Assembly: GCA_963739175.1 (NCBI GenBank) | Contig: CAVTZH010000001.1 | Span: 1,481,234 to 1,545,233, forward strand | DNA from: VAZQ01 sp963739175 | Lineage (GTDB): Bacteria > Pseudomonadota > Alphaproteobacteria > Rhizobiales > Xanthobacteraceae | DNA length: 64,000 nucleotides | Reading direction: 5' to 3' | Shown here: piece by piece, positions 55,483 through 64,000 of the stretch | Numbering within the stretch: position 1 is the first letter of the stretch | How the letters are laid out: each line of letters begins with the position of its first letter | Made by a program: the position numbers and the translations under genes | Notes under the pieces: generated by a model | Database searches by the model: none | Seen by the model: only the letters and a program-made list of their open reading frames with translations | Told to the model about the DNA's origin: nothing

Positions 55483-58400
55483 TCACGGCGAGGTGACGGT
55501 GGCCAGCGCCGCGTCCATGGCCTCGGCAGAAACCTCCATGAGATCAGGTACTTCGGTCCAGACCAGGGCGGCGCGGATGGCCTTGCCGGGATAGAGCTTG
55601 GCGAGCACGGCGCGGTAGAGGGCGAGCTGCGCCACGTAGCCCGCGGGCACTTTGTCGAGGGTCCGCGGTGGGTCGCGATTCGTTTTGTGGTCGGCGATCA
55701 GGATCGCGTCGGCGGTCACCACCAGCCGGTCGACGACGCCGGCGACGGAACGATTTCCGACGCGCCCGACGATCGGAACCTCGGCCCGGCTCTGCGGCGA
55801 GAACAGCGCGGCGAAGTCGGGGTGCTCGACCAGCGTCAGCGCCTTGCGCGCAAGCTCCTCGGCTTCCTCGGCGCAAAGTCGCGGCTCTTGCCGGCGAGGT
55901 AGCGGCGCGCGGCGTCCGCGCGATGCTCCGGCGCGACCGCCGGCAGCGATTGCAGCAGCCGGTGCATCACGACGCCGCGCGCCATCGCCCGCCGGCGCGC
56001 CGCGCCGGTCGCGCGCACGATCGGGGCGGTCTCGTCGTAGAGCTGCGACGGCGAGAGCGGGGCGAACCTCACGTCCTCGCGCGACGCCGGTCGCGTGAGC
56101 CAGCCGGGCCGGTCGCGCGCCGCCGGCTGCGCCGGCGGGAGGTCGAACAGCGACAGCGTCTCGGGCTTCGACGGCGTCTTGCGATAGCGCAGCACCGAAC
56201 CTTCGCCAACGTCGGCCGGTTCCTCCGTGCAATGCGGCTTCAGCGCTTCGGCGATGAGATCGTACCAGCAGCCCTGCGGCCGCCGCCGCTCGCCGACCGA
56301 GCCGCAGATGACCAGCCGGTCGGCGGCGCGCGTCATCGCGACGTAGAGCAGCCGGCGATATTCGTCGACCGCATCGTCGACCGTGGTCGCGCGCGCGGCG
56401 GCGGTTGGCGGCGTGTCTTCCCGCTTGGCGGGAATCCAGACCAGCCGGTCGGGCGTATCGGGCGCGGCGTCTTGCGCCGGCAGCGGCAGCAAGCGCGGTT
56501 GATGCTGGATCGGGCCCTGCGGCTCGGTCGTGGTGTCGGCGAGGATGACGAGCGGCGCCTCCAGGCCCTTGGCGCCGTGCACGGTCATCACCCGCACTTC
56601 GTCGCGCGCGATCTCCATGTCGCGCTTGATCTCGGCCGATGCGGTGCGCAGCCACGCGGTGAAACCTTGCAGCGACGGCGTCTCGCGGCTCTCATAGGCG
56701 AGCGCGAGATTGAGGAATTCGTCGATCACGTCGTTGGCCTCGGGCCCGAGCCGCGACAGGAATCGTTTGCGCGCGCCGTCGGCGCCGAGCAGGTTGGCAT
56801 AGAACGCGAATGGCGGCAGGCGCTGCGCGTCGCGCGCGATCGATTGAAGCCGTGCCGCGATCTCCGGCCTTCGCTCGTTAAGCACGGCGCGCAGCGTACC
56901 CTTGCGGTCCCACGCAAGCGCGAACAGCTCCTCTTCGGTCAGCTCGATCAGCGGCGACTTCAGCACGGTCGCGAGCGCGAGATCGTCCTCCGGCAACAGA
57001 ATCGCGTCGGCGAGCGCCAGCAGGTCCATCACCGCGATATGCTCGGTCAGCACCAGGCGGTCGGCGCCGGCGACGTCGATGCCGTCGTTCTTCAAGGCGC
57101 GGATGATCGCCTCGAACAGCGGCCCGCGCTGGCGCACCAGCACCAGGATGTCGCCCGGCCGCACCGCATGGCGCTCCGCGCCCGAGCCGACCTGGTCCTT
57201 GCGGTCGATCCAGAGCTTCACCGCCTTGGCGATCGCTCGCGCAAGCTTGACGCGCGGGCTCGTCTCCGAGGTCTTGTCGAACGGCTGATCCCACGGCTTC
57301 GGCTGTTCTTTCTTCTCCGGCTCAACCAGCGGCCAGATCTCGACCAGCCCGGGCGCGGCATCGGGCAGTGCCAGATGAGCGGAAATTCCGCCTTCGTCGG
57401 TGGTGACGCTCTGGAATACGGCCGGCGTCGCGAACACGTGCTGCACGGCGGTGAGCACGCTGTCGTTCGAGCGGAACGAATAGGCGAGGCGGACGTCGCG
57501 CCAGCCGATCTTGGCGGCCTCGAAGGTGCGCTTGAAGCTGATCTGCTTCTCGTGGAATTCGCGCGGGTCGGCGCCCTGGAACGAGAAGATCGACTGCTTG
57601 TCGTCGCCGACCGCGAAGATCGAGCGCGCCAGCGACCCGCGCGCGCCGGCGCCGACGGCGAACTCGGCCACCAGCCGTTCGACGATGTCCCATTGGTCCG
57701 GGCTCGTATCCTGCGCCTCGTCGATCAAGAGGTGATCGATGCCGAGATCGAGCTTGTAGTGCACCCAGGCCGCGCTCACGCGTGAGAGGAGGTCGCGGGT
57801 CTTGGCGATCAGGTCGTCATAGTCGAGGAGGCCGCGCGCCTCCTTGTCGACGCGATAGCGCGCGATCACCGCATTGGCGAGCGTCAGCAGCGCGGCGGTG
57901 CGGGTGCGGGCGATGACGGCCAATCGCCGTTCGCGAAGCCGTCCGATGCGGACTTTCTCATCGATCAACGTTCTTGCTAGGGCGGGATTTGTCTTCGCAA
58001 GTCGCTGCGTGACGACGTTGTCACGCAACTGCTGCTTGGTGTCGAAGAAGACCTGGAAGTATTTTTCGATCCGTTCGGAGCCGCTTGCCTGCGCCGCGAG
58101 TGTTAGCCGCTCGCACTGCTCTTGATCTCTGGCCGAGCTGGCTTTGCAGATCGAAGCCGCCGCGGCCCACGCAGACATGGGAAAAATAGGTCCGTCGACG
58201 ATCTGCTCGTCAATCTGCTCGATCGTATCTCCTGGCTCGATTCCAAGTGATCGTGACAATTCCGCCATCGCGCCGTCGATGCCGCCGGCCCGCGCGAGCC
58301 ACGCCGTGATGTGATCGCGCTCCTGGATCGCTTCCGCGAGCGCGATCTGGAACGCATAATCGCTCGTGAGCGCAATGATGGTTGCGAGTGCGCGGCCCTC

Positions 58401-58931
58401 CGGACTGTCGGGCCTTGCCGCCGCAGCAAGCAGAATAGCCATCCGAATATCTTCGACCATCTGCTTCTGCTGCGTCTCGTCGAGCACCTGGAAGCGCGCG
58501 GCGACGTCGGCCTCGAACGGGAACTGCTGTAGGAGCCGCGTGCAGAAGGCGTGGATGGTCTGCACCTTCAAGCCGCCCGGCGTCTCCAGCGCCTCGGCGA
58601 ACAGCTTGCGGGCGCGCGCGAGGCGCTTGGCGTCGACGCGCTTCAGCCCGGTCTTGCGGATTTCCTTTTCAAGCGACTCGTCGTCGAGCGTGGTCCAGCC
58701 CGCGAGCCGCTCGAACACGCGGTTCGCCATGTTGGCCGCGGCCGCCTTGGTGTAGGTGAGGCAGAGGATTTTCGCGGGATCGGTGCCGTCGAGCAGCAGG
58801 CGGATCACGCGCTGCGCCAGCACGTAGGTCTTGCCGGAGCCGGCATTGGCCGAGACCCAGGCCGAAACGTCGGGGTCGGCGGCCTCGATCTGCCGCGCGA
58901 TCACCGCATCGGGGATCTTGCGGTCGCTCAT
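55483..58931 (-). CDS. addA: AddA subunit of the AddAB helicase-nuclease, one frame disruption
   Basis: A UvrD-type helicase/RecB-like nuclease of about 1,148 residues that processes double-strand breaks for RecA. Walker A is WVSANAGSGKTYVLAQRVIRLLL, and LCLTYTKAAAANM is motif Ia. HLLIDEAQDTSPDQW is motif II, VGDDKQSIFSFQGADP motif III, and VMTVHGAKGLEAPLVIL motif V. The C-terminal nuclease has AILIADHKTNRDPP (the Asp-Lys of the RecB family, GxxDxxxxx...DYKT). A missing base near 55874–55879 breaks the frame before CAEEAEELARKAL. With repair the protein is complete. addB lies upstream on the same strand. Confidence 0.93.
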
Positions 58932-58993
58932 TCGTGCGCGCCTTTCAGCGGCGACAGGCGTTCCAGTAGTGCAGCGGCCGTGCAGCGCGTGCT

Positions 58994-59115
58994 CCCTCTC
59001 CCCGCTTGCGGGGAGAGGGTCGGGGTGAGGGGGCTCTCAAGAATTCGAACGTGGTAACTCCCCCTCACCCGACCGCGCTTCGCGCGGTCGACCTCTCCCC
59101 GCAAGCGGGGAGAGG
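58994..59115. repeat. Inverted-repeat element, 122 bp, between addB and addA
   Basis: The left arm CCTCTCCCCGCTTGCGGGGAGAGG (58995–59018) is repeated with an inverted loop in the right arm at 59092–59115. Both are flanked internally by GTCGGGGTGAGGGGG and its complement CCCCCTCACCCGAC. Each arm is itself a palindrome. The family is common in this bacterial group. It separates addB from addA. Confidence 0.8.
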
Positions 59116-59179
59116 TAACCGAGCGTGTTGCCCGCGCCTGCCCCTGGCGCTTTCTCCTAGCTCGTTCTAAGAGAACGAC

Positions 59180-59392
59180 ATGACCAAGATGATCAGTAAG
59201 TTTGAGGATGCCGGTGCCGCTCGCCTCGTGCGCAAGGCACGTGCGGCAATTGCGTCTGGCCGGGAGGTTCTGATCCCGAAGGCTGCTGTTGATCGCTTGG
59301 CCCGCGCGAACCGCGGACGCATACCGCGTGAGTCGCAAATTCGATCGGCAACGTCCTTCTGGCGTCGTTCCCGCGAAAGCGGAAATCCATAG
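59180..59392 (+). CDS. Possible small protein ending in repeat-derived sequence
   Basis: A 70-codon frame starting ATG 59180 (MTKMISKFEDAGAARLVRKARAAIASGREVLIPKAAVDRLARANRG). The first ~55 residues have a natural mix and helical pattern, but the C-terminal RRSRESGNP comes from a repeat-A fragment (59363–59390). The ribosome-binding site is weak. It may be a degenerate remnant whose end was replaced by the repeat. Confidence 0.3.
   Translation: MTKMISKFEDAGAARLVRKARAAIASGREVLIPKAAVDRLARANRGRIPRESQIRSATSFWRRSRESGNP
59363..59390. repeat. Repeat family A, single-arm fragment
   Basis: CGTCGTTCCCGCGAAAGCGGAAATCCAT matches one hairpin arm of the repeat found at 727–801 and 62576–62648, with one arm base changed. 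It lies just past the 3' end of addB and could act as part of its terminator. Confidence 0.6.
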
Positions 59393-59409
59393 CCATCGAA
59401 TTTTCGCGC

Positions 59410-62400
59410 TCATTCCTCGCCCCCGTCTTCGGCGGCGCCGCTGGTCAGCGACCACTCCTTGACGCGCGCAAGATGATCGTAGTCGCCGGGATTGCGGCGC
59501 ATGAACATCACCCGTTCCCGCGACAGGTAGCCGATCTCTTCGTCCTCGAATTTCGTGACCAGCTTGGTCAGCTCCCGCAGCGCCTCGTCGGCTTTTTCGT
59601 CGGGCGTGCTGTCGCCGAGATCGACCGCCTTGTCGTTGCCGGGCGGCTCGCCACCGCGCAGCGCCACATAGATGAGCTCGGCGATCGACGCCCCTGCGGG
59701 AATGCCGTCGAAATTCCCGGCGCGCAGGATCGCGCCTTCGAGCGTCAGTTGCGGCGTCAGCCCCGACGACACCTGCGGGCCGGTCGGCGGCCGGCCGGTC
59801 TTGTAGTCGAGAATGGCGTAACTTCCGTCGCGCAGATGCTCGATGCGGTCGGCGCGCGTGCGCAGCGTGAAGGTCCTGCCGCCGAGCGGAATCTCGAGGC
59901 GCGCGTTCGCTTCCACGCTGATGCCGGTCATGCCGGCGCGGCGGCGCGTCTCGAAATCCACGAACCATCGCGCGATGCGCTGGAAGCGCGGCCACCAGAA
60001 CGCGCGCGCCTCGGGAAAGTCCTCGAGCACGGCGAACTCGGTCTCGCCAAGCTTGATCAGTTCGCCGATGGCGTCCGCCGGCAGCGCATCCTTGTGCTGC
60101 TTGGTGAACTTCTCGATCGCGCCGTGGATCACGGTGCCGCGGTCGCGCGCGCCGGGCGGCGTGTCGATCGCGTCGAGCGGCTGCAGCCGCAAAACGTGCC
60201 GCGCATAGATCGAATAGGGATCGCGCAGCCAGGTCTCGATCTCGGTGACCGAGAGCGACATCGGCCGCGTGTCGCGTGCCGGCTTCGGCTCGGGACGCGC
60301 CACCGGAGAAGGCTTGGCGCGCGGGCGGTCGAGATCGCGCGCCCATGTGAGGTAAGTTTCGCCGCGCTTTAGCGCCGCTTCCCATCGCGCTTCGCCGGCG
60401 ACCGCCGCCAGCCGCTGGATGAAGCGCGAGGGCACGGTCGGCGCGCCCGCGAGCTTCGCGGGATAGGCGAGCACGACCTCGCCGGCGCCGAGCATCTGCG
60501 CGAAGTCGTGCGCCGACAGCGAAATCCGTCGTTCCGGCAGGTCGAGCCCGAGCGCGCGCCGCATCGGACGGCTGAGCCAGGGATCGCTGCGCGTCTCCGG
60601 CGGCCACACGCTCTCGACCAGGCCGCCGAGCACGACGCGGTCGATCGATTGCAGGCGCGCTTCGAGCAGACCGTAGATGCGCACGCGCACGCCCGGCCGG
60701 TCGGGCCGGCGCACCGGCCTTTCGGCGACGATGGCGCGGAACAGGTCGGCATAGTCCGAGGCCGCAACCGCGACGGTGTCCTGCGCGTTGTCGGCGATCT
60801 CTTCGAAGGCGCGATCGAGCGCGGTGCCGTCGGGACCGGCGAAGGCGACACCGCTGCCGCGGCGCTCGCTCGACAGAGCGTCGATCACCTGACGGTGCGT
60901 CTCGGCGAGAAGCGCTAGCGGCTGCTTGGTCCGCGTCAGCGCTTCGAGCGGTTTCAGCGCGTCGGTGAACGCATCAATGAGATCGGCGGCGTTCTGGAGC
61001 TGACCCGGCGTCAGCCGTGTGCGTGGATCGGCGCGATGCAACTTGTCGCGATTGTCCCGGAACGTCTTGAGCGCATGCGCCAGGCCGGCGGTGCCAGGTT
61101 TCGGGCGCGGCCCGCGCAGCAGCGCCTGCTCGATCACCGAGATCGCGTGCGCATGCGCGCCGGCGCCAGCGCCCAGCCGCAGCAGCGGATGCTTGAGCAG
61201 CGCGAGCAGCGTGACCGGGTCGAGTCCTTCGAGCGCGGCTTCGGCAATGAGTCGCGCGAACACCCCGGCGGGCGTATCGGCGAGCGCGTCGCCGCCGGAA
61301 TCATCGACCATGACGTTCCAGCGCTCCAGCGCCGCGAGCACGCGGCGCGCCAGCGCGCGGTCGGGCGTCACCAGCGCCGCCTTCTTGCCGGGCGTTTCGA
61401 GCGCCTCGCGCAGCGCGACCGCGATCGAGAGCGCTTCCTCCTCCGCGTTCGCCGCGGCAATCACCGATACATGCGCCAGCGCATCGTCGAGGTGGAGGCC
61501 GCGGCCGGCAAGCTCGCGCCACTTGTCGGTGGTCTCTGCCGGGCGCATCACCTCCGACACCACGGCCTCGCGGCCATGCACCGCCGGCTCGCCGAGACGG
61601 CGCACCTCGGCGCGGGTGAGGCCGATGCGCCGTAGCAATGCCTGCATGGCGAATTGCGGATGGCCGATCGCCGGTGCGACCACCACGCGCTGCTCGGCGT
61701 CGCGGCGGCCGGCGATGTCGTCCCAGGCCTCTTCCTCGAGGTCGGTATCGAGCCCCGGCAGCACCACCGCGCCATGCCGGAGCCTGGCGATGGTCTCGAT
61801 CAACGCCGCGGTCGCCGGCATCGAGCCGGTGGAGCCCGCGGCGATCACCGGGCCGGCCGTGTGGGCGGCCAGCCGTTTGGCTTCGGCGGCGATCAAACGG
61901 TCGCGCCGCTCGGCCGGCTCGATCTTGCCGCGCTCGGCGAGGATCAGCGGCCACGCCTCGCGCACGATCCCGTTCAGGAAGCGCAGCGTGAGCTGCCAGT
62001 ATTCGTCATGCTCGCCGGGCACCAGCGTGTCGAGCTTGTCCCACGGCACCTGCCGCGTGGTCATGTCGTCCATCAGCCGCGCCAGCGCGTCGGCGAGTGC
62101 CAGCGCGGAGGCCGGATTGTTGGCGACCAGCGGCGCATGGCCGCCGCGATGGACGGCCTGCGACGCCGCCCATTTGCTGACGAGCTGCGTCAGCAGCAGC
62201 CGCCGCTCAAGGCCGCCGAGCTCGTCGGCGAGATCGAGCGCGCCCGGATTGGCGGCGTCGGCGAACACGAGCTCGTCCTCGTCGATGTCGCCGATCGGCA
62301 CGATGCGCGGCAGGATCGCGGCGTCGGCGCCGATCACGTCAAGGAAAGTGTCGCGCGCCAGCCGGCAGGCGCGCCGCGTCGGGAGGTAAAGCGTGGCGGA

Positions 62401-62532
62401 GGCGAGCGCCAGCGGATCGCCGGTGTCGGAAAAGCCTTCGACCAGGGTACCGTCGCGCAGCGCCGCAATCAGCGTCGGCACGAACGGGGCCGAAGCCGGA
62501 ATGGTGAAGACGCGCGGCGGCGGAATCGTCAT
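59410..62532 (-). CDS. addB: AddB subunit of the AddAB helicase-nuclease
   Basis: 1,040 residues, the alphaproteobacterial AddB type. It starts MTIPPPRVFTIPASAPFVPTLIAAL and has ATLYLPTRRACRLARDTFLDVIG near the N-terminus, with the inactivated helicase fold through the middle. The C-terminal nuclease domain reads MSLSVTEIETWLRDPYSIYARHVLRL, HGAIEKFTKQ and SYAILDYKTGRPPT, containing the catalytic Asp-Tyr-Lys. It works with AddA at DNA ends. The frame is intact. Confidence 0.92.
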   Translation of the reverse strand: MTIPPPRVFTIPASAPFVPTLIAALRDGTLVEGFSDTGDPLALASATLYLPTRRACRLARDTFLDVIGADAAILPRIVPIGDIDEDELVFADAANPGALDLADELGGLERRLLLTQLVSKWAASQAVHRGGHAPLVANNPASALALADALARLMDDMTTRQVPWDKLDTLVPGEHDEYWQLTLRFLNGIVREAWPLILAERGKIEPAERRDRLIAAEAKRLAAHTAGPVIAAGSTGSMPATAALIETIARLRHGAVVLPGLDTDLEEEAWDDIAGRRDAEQRVVVAPAIGHPQFAMQALLRRIGLTRAEVRRLGEPAVHGREAVVSEVMRPAETTDKWRELAGRGLHLDDALAHVSVIAAANAEEEALSIAVALREALETPGKKAALVTPDRALARRVLAALERWNVMVDDSGGDALADTPAGVFARLIAEAALEGLDPVTLLALLKHPLLRLGAGAGAHAHAISVIEQALLRGPRPKPGTAGLAHALKTFRDNRDKLHRADPRTRLTPGQLQNAADLIDAFTDALKPLEALTRTKQPLALLAETHRQVIDALSSERRGSGVAFAGPDGTALDRAFEEIADNAQDTVAVAASDYADLFRAIVAERPVRRPDRPGVRVRIYGLLEARLQSIDRVVLGGLVESVWPPETRSDPWLSRPMRRALGLDLPERRISLSAHDFAQMLGAGEVVLAYPAKLAGAPTVPSRFIQRLAAVAGEARWEAALKRGETYLTWARDLDRPRAKPSPVARPEPKPARDTRPMSLSVTEIETWLRDPYSIYARHVLRLQPLDAIDTPPGARDRGTVIHGAIEKFTKQHKDALPADAIGELIKLGETEFAVLEDFPEARAFWWPRFQRIARWFVDFETRRRAGMTGISVEANARLEIPLGGRTFTLRTRADRIEHLRDGSYAILDYKTGRPPTGPQVSSGLTPQLTLEGAILRAGNFDGIPAGASIAELIYVALRGGEPPGNDKAVDLGDSTPDEKADEALRELTKLVTKFEDEEIGYLSRERVMFMRRNPGDYDHLARVKEWSLTSGAAEDGGEE

Positions 62533-62575
62533 CGGACGAGTCTAGTACAGTTTACATGTTGAGGGACTCAACCCT

Positions 62576-62648
62576 CCGCTCATTCCCGCGCAAGCGGGAA
62601 TCCAGGGTTGATTTAGACTGGGTCCCCGCTTTCGCGGGGACGAGCGGA
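62576..62648. repeat. Repeat family A, copy 2, inverted orientation
   Basis: The reverse complement matches 727–801 over nearly its whole length, with hairpins CCCCGCTTTCGCGGGG and TTCCCGCGCAAGCGGGAA and the linker ending TCTAAATCAACCCTGGA in place of the copy-1 linker. It lies between murU and addB, both on the minus strand, so it would be transcribed if they share a message. Confidence 0.8.
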
Positions 62649-62655
62649 TGAATGC

Positions 62656-63393
62656 TTACGCCGCGCTCGCGATCAGCGCGGCTTCGGCGGCGGCCACGGC
62701 GTCCGGCGTGCCGACATGCATCCAGATGCCGTCGAGCCGCAGCCCGTGCAGCCGTCCGCTTTCCTGCGCACGGTCGAACAGCGGCGTCATCGACGACGGT
62801 CCCGCGCCGACGCCGGCGAAGAACGCCGGCGTGAGGATCGCGGCGCCGGCATAGACGAACGGCACCACGTCGCGCTCGGGACGGCGCTTGAGCCGCCCGT
62901 CCGCGGCCATCGAAAAATCGCCGCGGCCGGAATAGCCGGTGGCGGTCGCGGTCGGCGCCATCAGCAGCAGCGCGTCCATGCGCGCGGCGTCGAATGCGGA
63001 CGCGAGCCGCTTGAGATTGGACATCACGCCGTCGATCCAGATGGTGTCGGAATTGACCAGATAGAACGGCCCGCCGCCGAGCTTCGGCATCGCGTTGACC
63101 GGACCGCCGGCGGTGCCGAGGAGCAGCGCGCGCTCGTCGGAGATCACGATCTCCGGCGTCTTGCGTCCCTTCAGGTGGCGCTCGATCTGGTCGGCGAGGT
63201 GGTGCACGTTCACCACGGCGCGCCTGACGCCGGCCTGCGCCAGGCGGTCAAGCACATGGTCGATCAGCGCCTTGCCGCCGACCGTCACCAGCGGTTTCGG
63301 AATCTGGCCGTTATAGGGCCGCATGCGCGTGCCAAGGCCGGCCGCCATCACCATGGCAGCGCGCGGCGCGGCGATACGATCTTGCTCCCCCAT
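62656..63393 (-). CDS. murU: MurU-like nucleotidyltransferase
   Basis: 245 residues from ATG 63393. MVMAAGLGTRMRPYNGQIPKPLVTVGGKALIDHVL is the nucleotide-binding signature of sugar-phosphate nucleotidylyltransferases (G-x-G-T-R-x5–8-K-P). ALLLGTAGGPVNAMPKLGGGPFYLVNSDTIWIDG carries the metal-binding Asp, and GYSGRGDFSMAADGRLKRR follows. It resembles MurU, which makes UDP-MurNAc in the cell-wall recycling bypass. The usual amgK partner is not upstream; a divergent YHS gene is there instead. Confidence 0.82.
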   Translation of the reverse strand: MGEQDRIAAPRAAMVMAAGLGTRMRPYNGQIPKPLVTVGGKALIDHVLDRLAQAGVRRAVVNVHHLADQIERHLKGRKTPEIVISDERALLLGTAGGPVNAMPKLGGGPFYLVNSDTIWIDGVMSNLKRLASAFDAARMDALLLMAPTATATGYSGRGDFSMAADGRLKRRPERDVVPFVYAGAAILTPAFFAGVGAGPSSMTPLFDRAQESGRLHGLRLDGIWMHVGTPDAVAAAEAALIASAA

Positions 63394-63551
63394 TGTCCGT
63401 CCCAAGATACCCCCACTCAAAGATGCTCGCGAATCATTAAGACTTTTTAGCCCCGGAACATGACCGTTTTTAAGCCGGTACAAGTGTCCCGCTTTACTTC
63501 AATCAGGTCCAGAACTACTGTTTTTCCGACAGTGCTCAAAGCGAGGTCGTC

Positions 63552-64000
63552 GTGACGATCACTCGACGAGCGATGATCCTATACACGGGCTGTTCCGGGC
63601 TTGGATGGTTCCTTGCCTCGCCGGCTATTGGGCAAGGCCCGCCGGCGGGCCGGCGGATCGCGTTGCGCGGCTACGATCCGGTTGCCTATTTCGCCGACGG
63701 CCAGCCCGCGAAGGGAGCGCCGGAGTTCTGGTACGCCTTTGACGACGTTGTGTATCTCTTCCGCTCGGCAGCACATCGCGAGAAATTTGCCGCCGATCCC
63801 GAGCGGTTTGCGCCTCAATACGACGGCTATTGCGCCGGAGGCATTTCAAAAGGCTACAAGGTCGAGCCGGACCCGGAAGCCTGGATCGTTGCGAACGGCA
63901 GGCTGTTCGTCTTCGAGTTCCAGGACCGCATTCCGATGTTCCGCAAGATCATCGACGATGTGGCTGCGAAGGCCAACGAAAACTGGCCTCGATTGAGGAA
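63552..64000 (+). CDS. YHS-domain protein with N-terminal signal/anchor, truncated by the window end
   Basis: 149 complete codons visible from GTG 63552; the 3' end is beyond the window. RRAMILYTGCSGLGWFLASPAIG is a hydrophobic, possibly Tat-like, N-terminal signal (MTITRRAM). The YHS domain reads GYDPVAYFADGQPAKGAPEFWYAFDDVVYLFRSAAHREKFAADPERFAPQYDGYCAGG, a metal-binding module also found in copper-related proteins. FEFQDRIPMFRKIIDDVA follows. Such proteins are frequent in Hyphomicrobiales and of unknown role. It is divergent from murU with a 158-base spacer. Confidence 0.85.
   Translation, partial: MTITRRAMILYTGCSGLGWFLASPAIGQGPPAGRRIALRGYDPVAYFADGQPAKGAPEFWYAFDDVVYLFRSAAHREKFAADPERFAPQYDGYCAGGISKGYKVEPDPEAWIVANGRLFVFEFQDRIPMFRKIIDDVAAKANENWPRLR

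Overview
The window is high-GC (mid-60s % by eye) chromosomal DNA from an alphaproteobacterium, most likely of the Hyphomicrobiales near Nitrobacteraceae/Xanthobacteraceae. The pointers are blocks of gene order (FYDLN-acid protein–aroA–cmk–rpsA–sppA–ihfB–lapA–trpF–trpB–trpA–accD–folC–trxA–addA–addB–murU, and rnd–lptC–lptA–lptB–rpoN–hpf–ptsN), three Bug-type solute receptors, an Hsp20 with a heat-shock promoter, and several dispersed palindromic repeats typical of this order. This placement is inferred from gene content, not from a database search.

Layout. 0–3.5 kb: a PP-loop ATPase, a membrane-bound metallophosphoesterase and a small membrane-anchored protein. 3.5–9.8 kb (minus): infC, rpmI, rplT, pheS, a GrpB-like gene and pheT, interrupted by one lipocalin-like gene on the plus strand. 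10–19.4 kb: two tandem glycosyltransferases, a hydrolase, a Bug receptor, an SDR, queG, a GST, uppP and an orphan LuxR-type regulator. 19.4–24.4 kb: a Tat-type Bug receptor, an FMN hydroxy-acid oxidase, an NDUFA9-like SDR, tRNA-Leu(CAG), a small lipoprotein and an MFS pump. 24.5–31.5 kb: rnd, lptC, two tandem lptA genes, lptB with a Gln/Pro-rich extension, rpoN, hpf and ptsN. 31.5–35.6 kb: DUF1150, hsp20, panE-like, a mandelate-racemase-like enzyme and a third Bug receptor. 35.8–40.6 kb: a large RTX metalloprotease with a divergent HlyC-like acyltransferase. 41–45.7 kb: tRNA-Ala(GGC), the FYDLN protein, then aroA and cmk separated by a 2-kb accessory insert with two toxin–antitoxin-like gene pairs. 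45.9–64 kb: rpsA, sppA, ihfB, lapA, trpFBA, accD, folC, trxA, addA, addB, murU and a YHS-domain gene cut by the window end.

The main novelty candidates are: (1) the two paired modules wedged between aroA and cmk (a nucleotidyltransferase with an overlapping partner, and a Zeta-like ATPase with an overlapping basic partner); (2) the hsp20 leader, with an RpoH-type promoter and a hairpin over the Shine-Dalgarno; (3) a tandem LptA duplication beside an LptB with an unusual low-complexity N-terminus; (4) a GrpB-like gene translationally coupled between pheS and pheT; and (5) the RTX protease/acyltransferase pair.

Caution on quality: I find 17 single-base frame disruptions in 13 genes. They include pheT, rplT, aroA, ptsN, sppA and addA, which are essential or strongly conserved. 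Thirteen read as one extra base and four as one missing base. This looks like residual sequencing or assembly error rather than mass pseudogenisation. I annotate the affected genes as single CDSs with the disruption noted.
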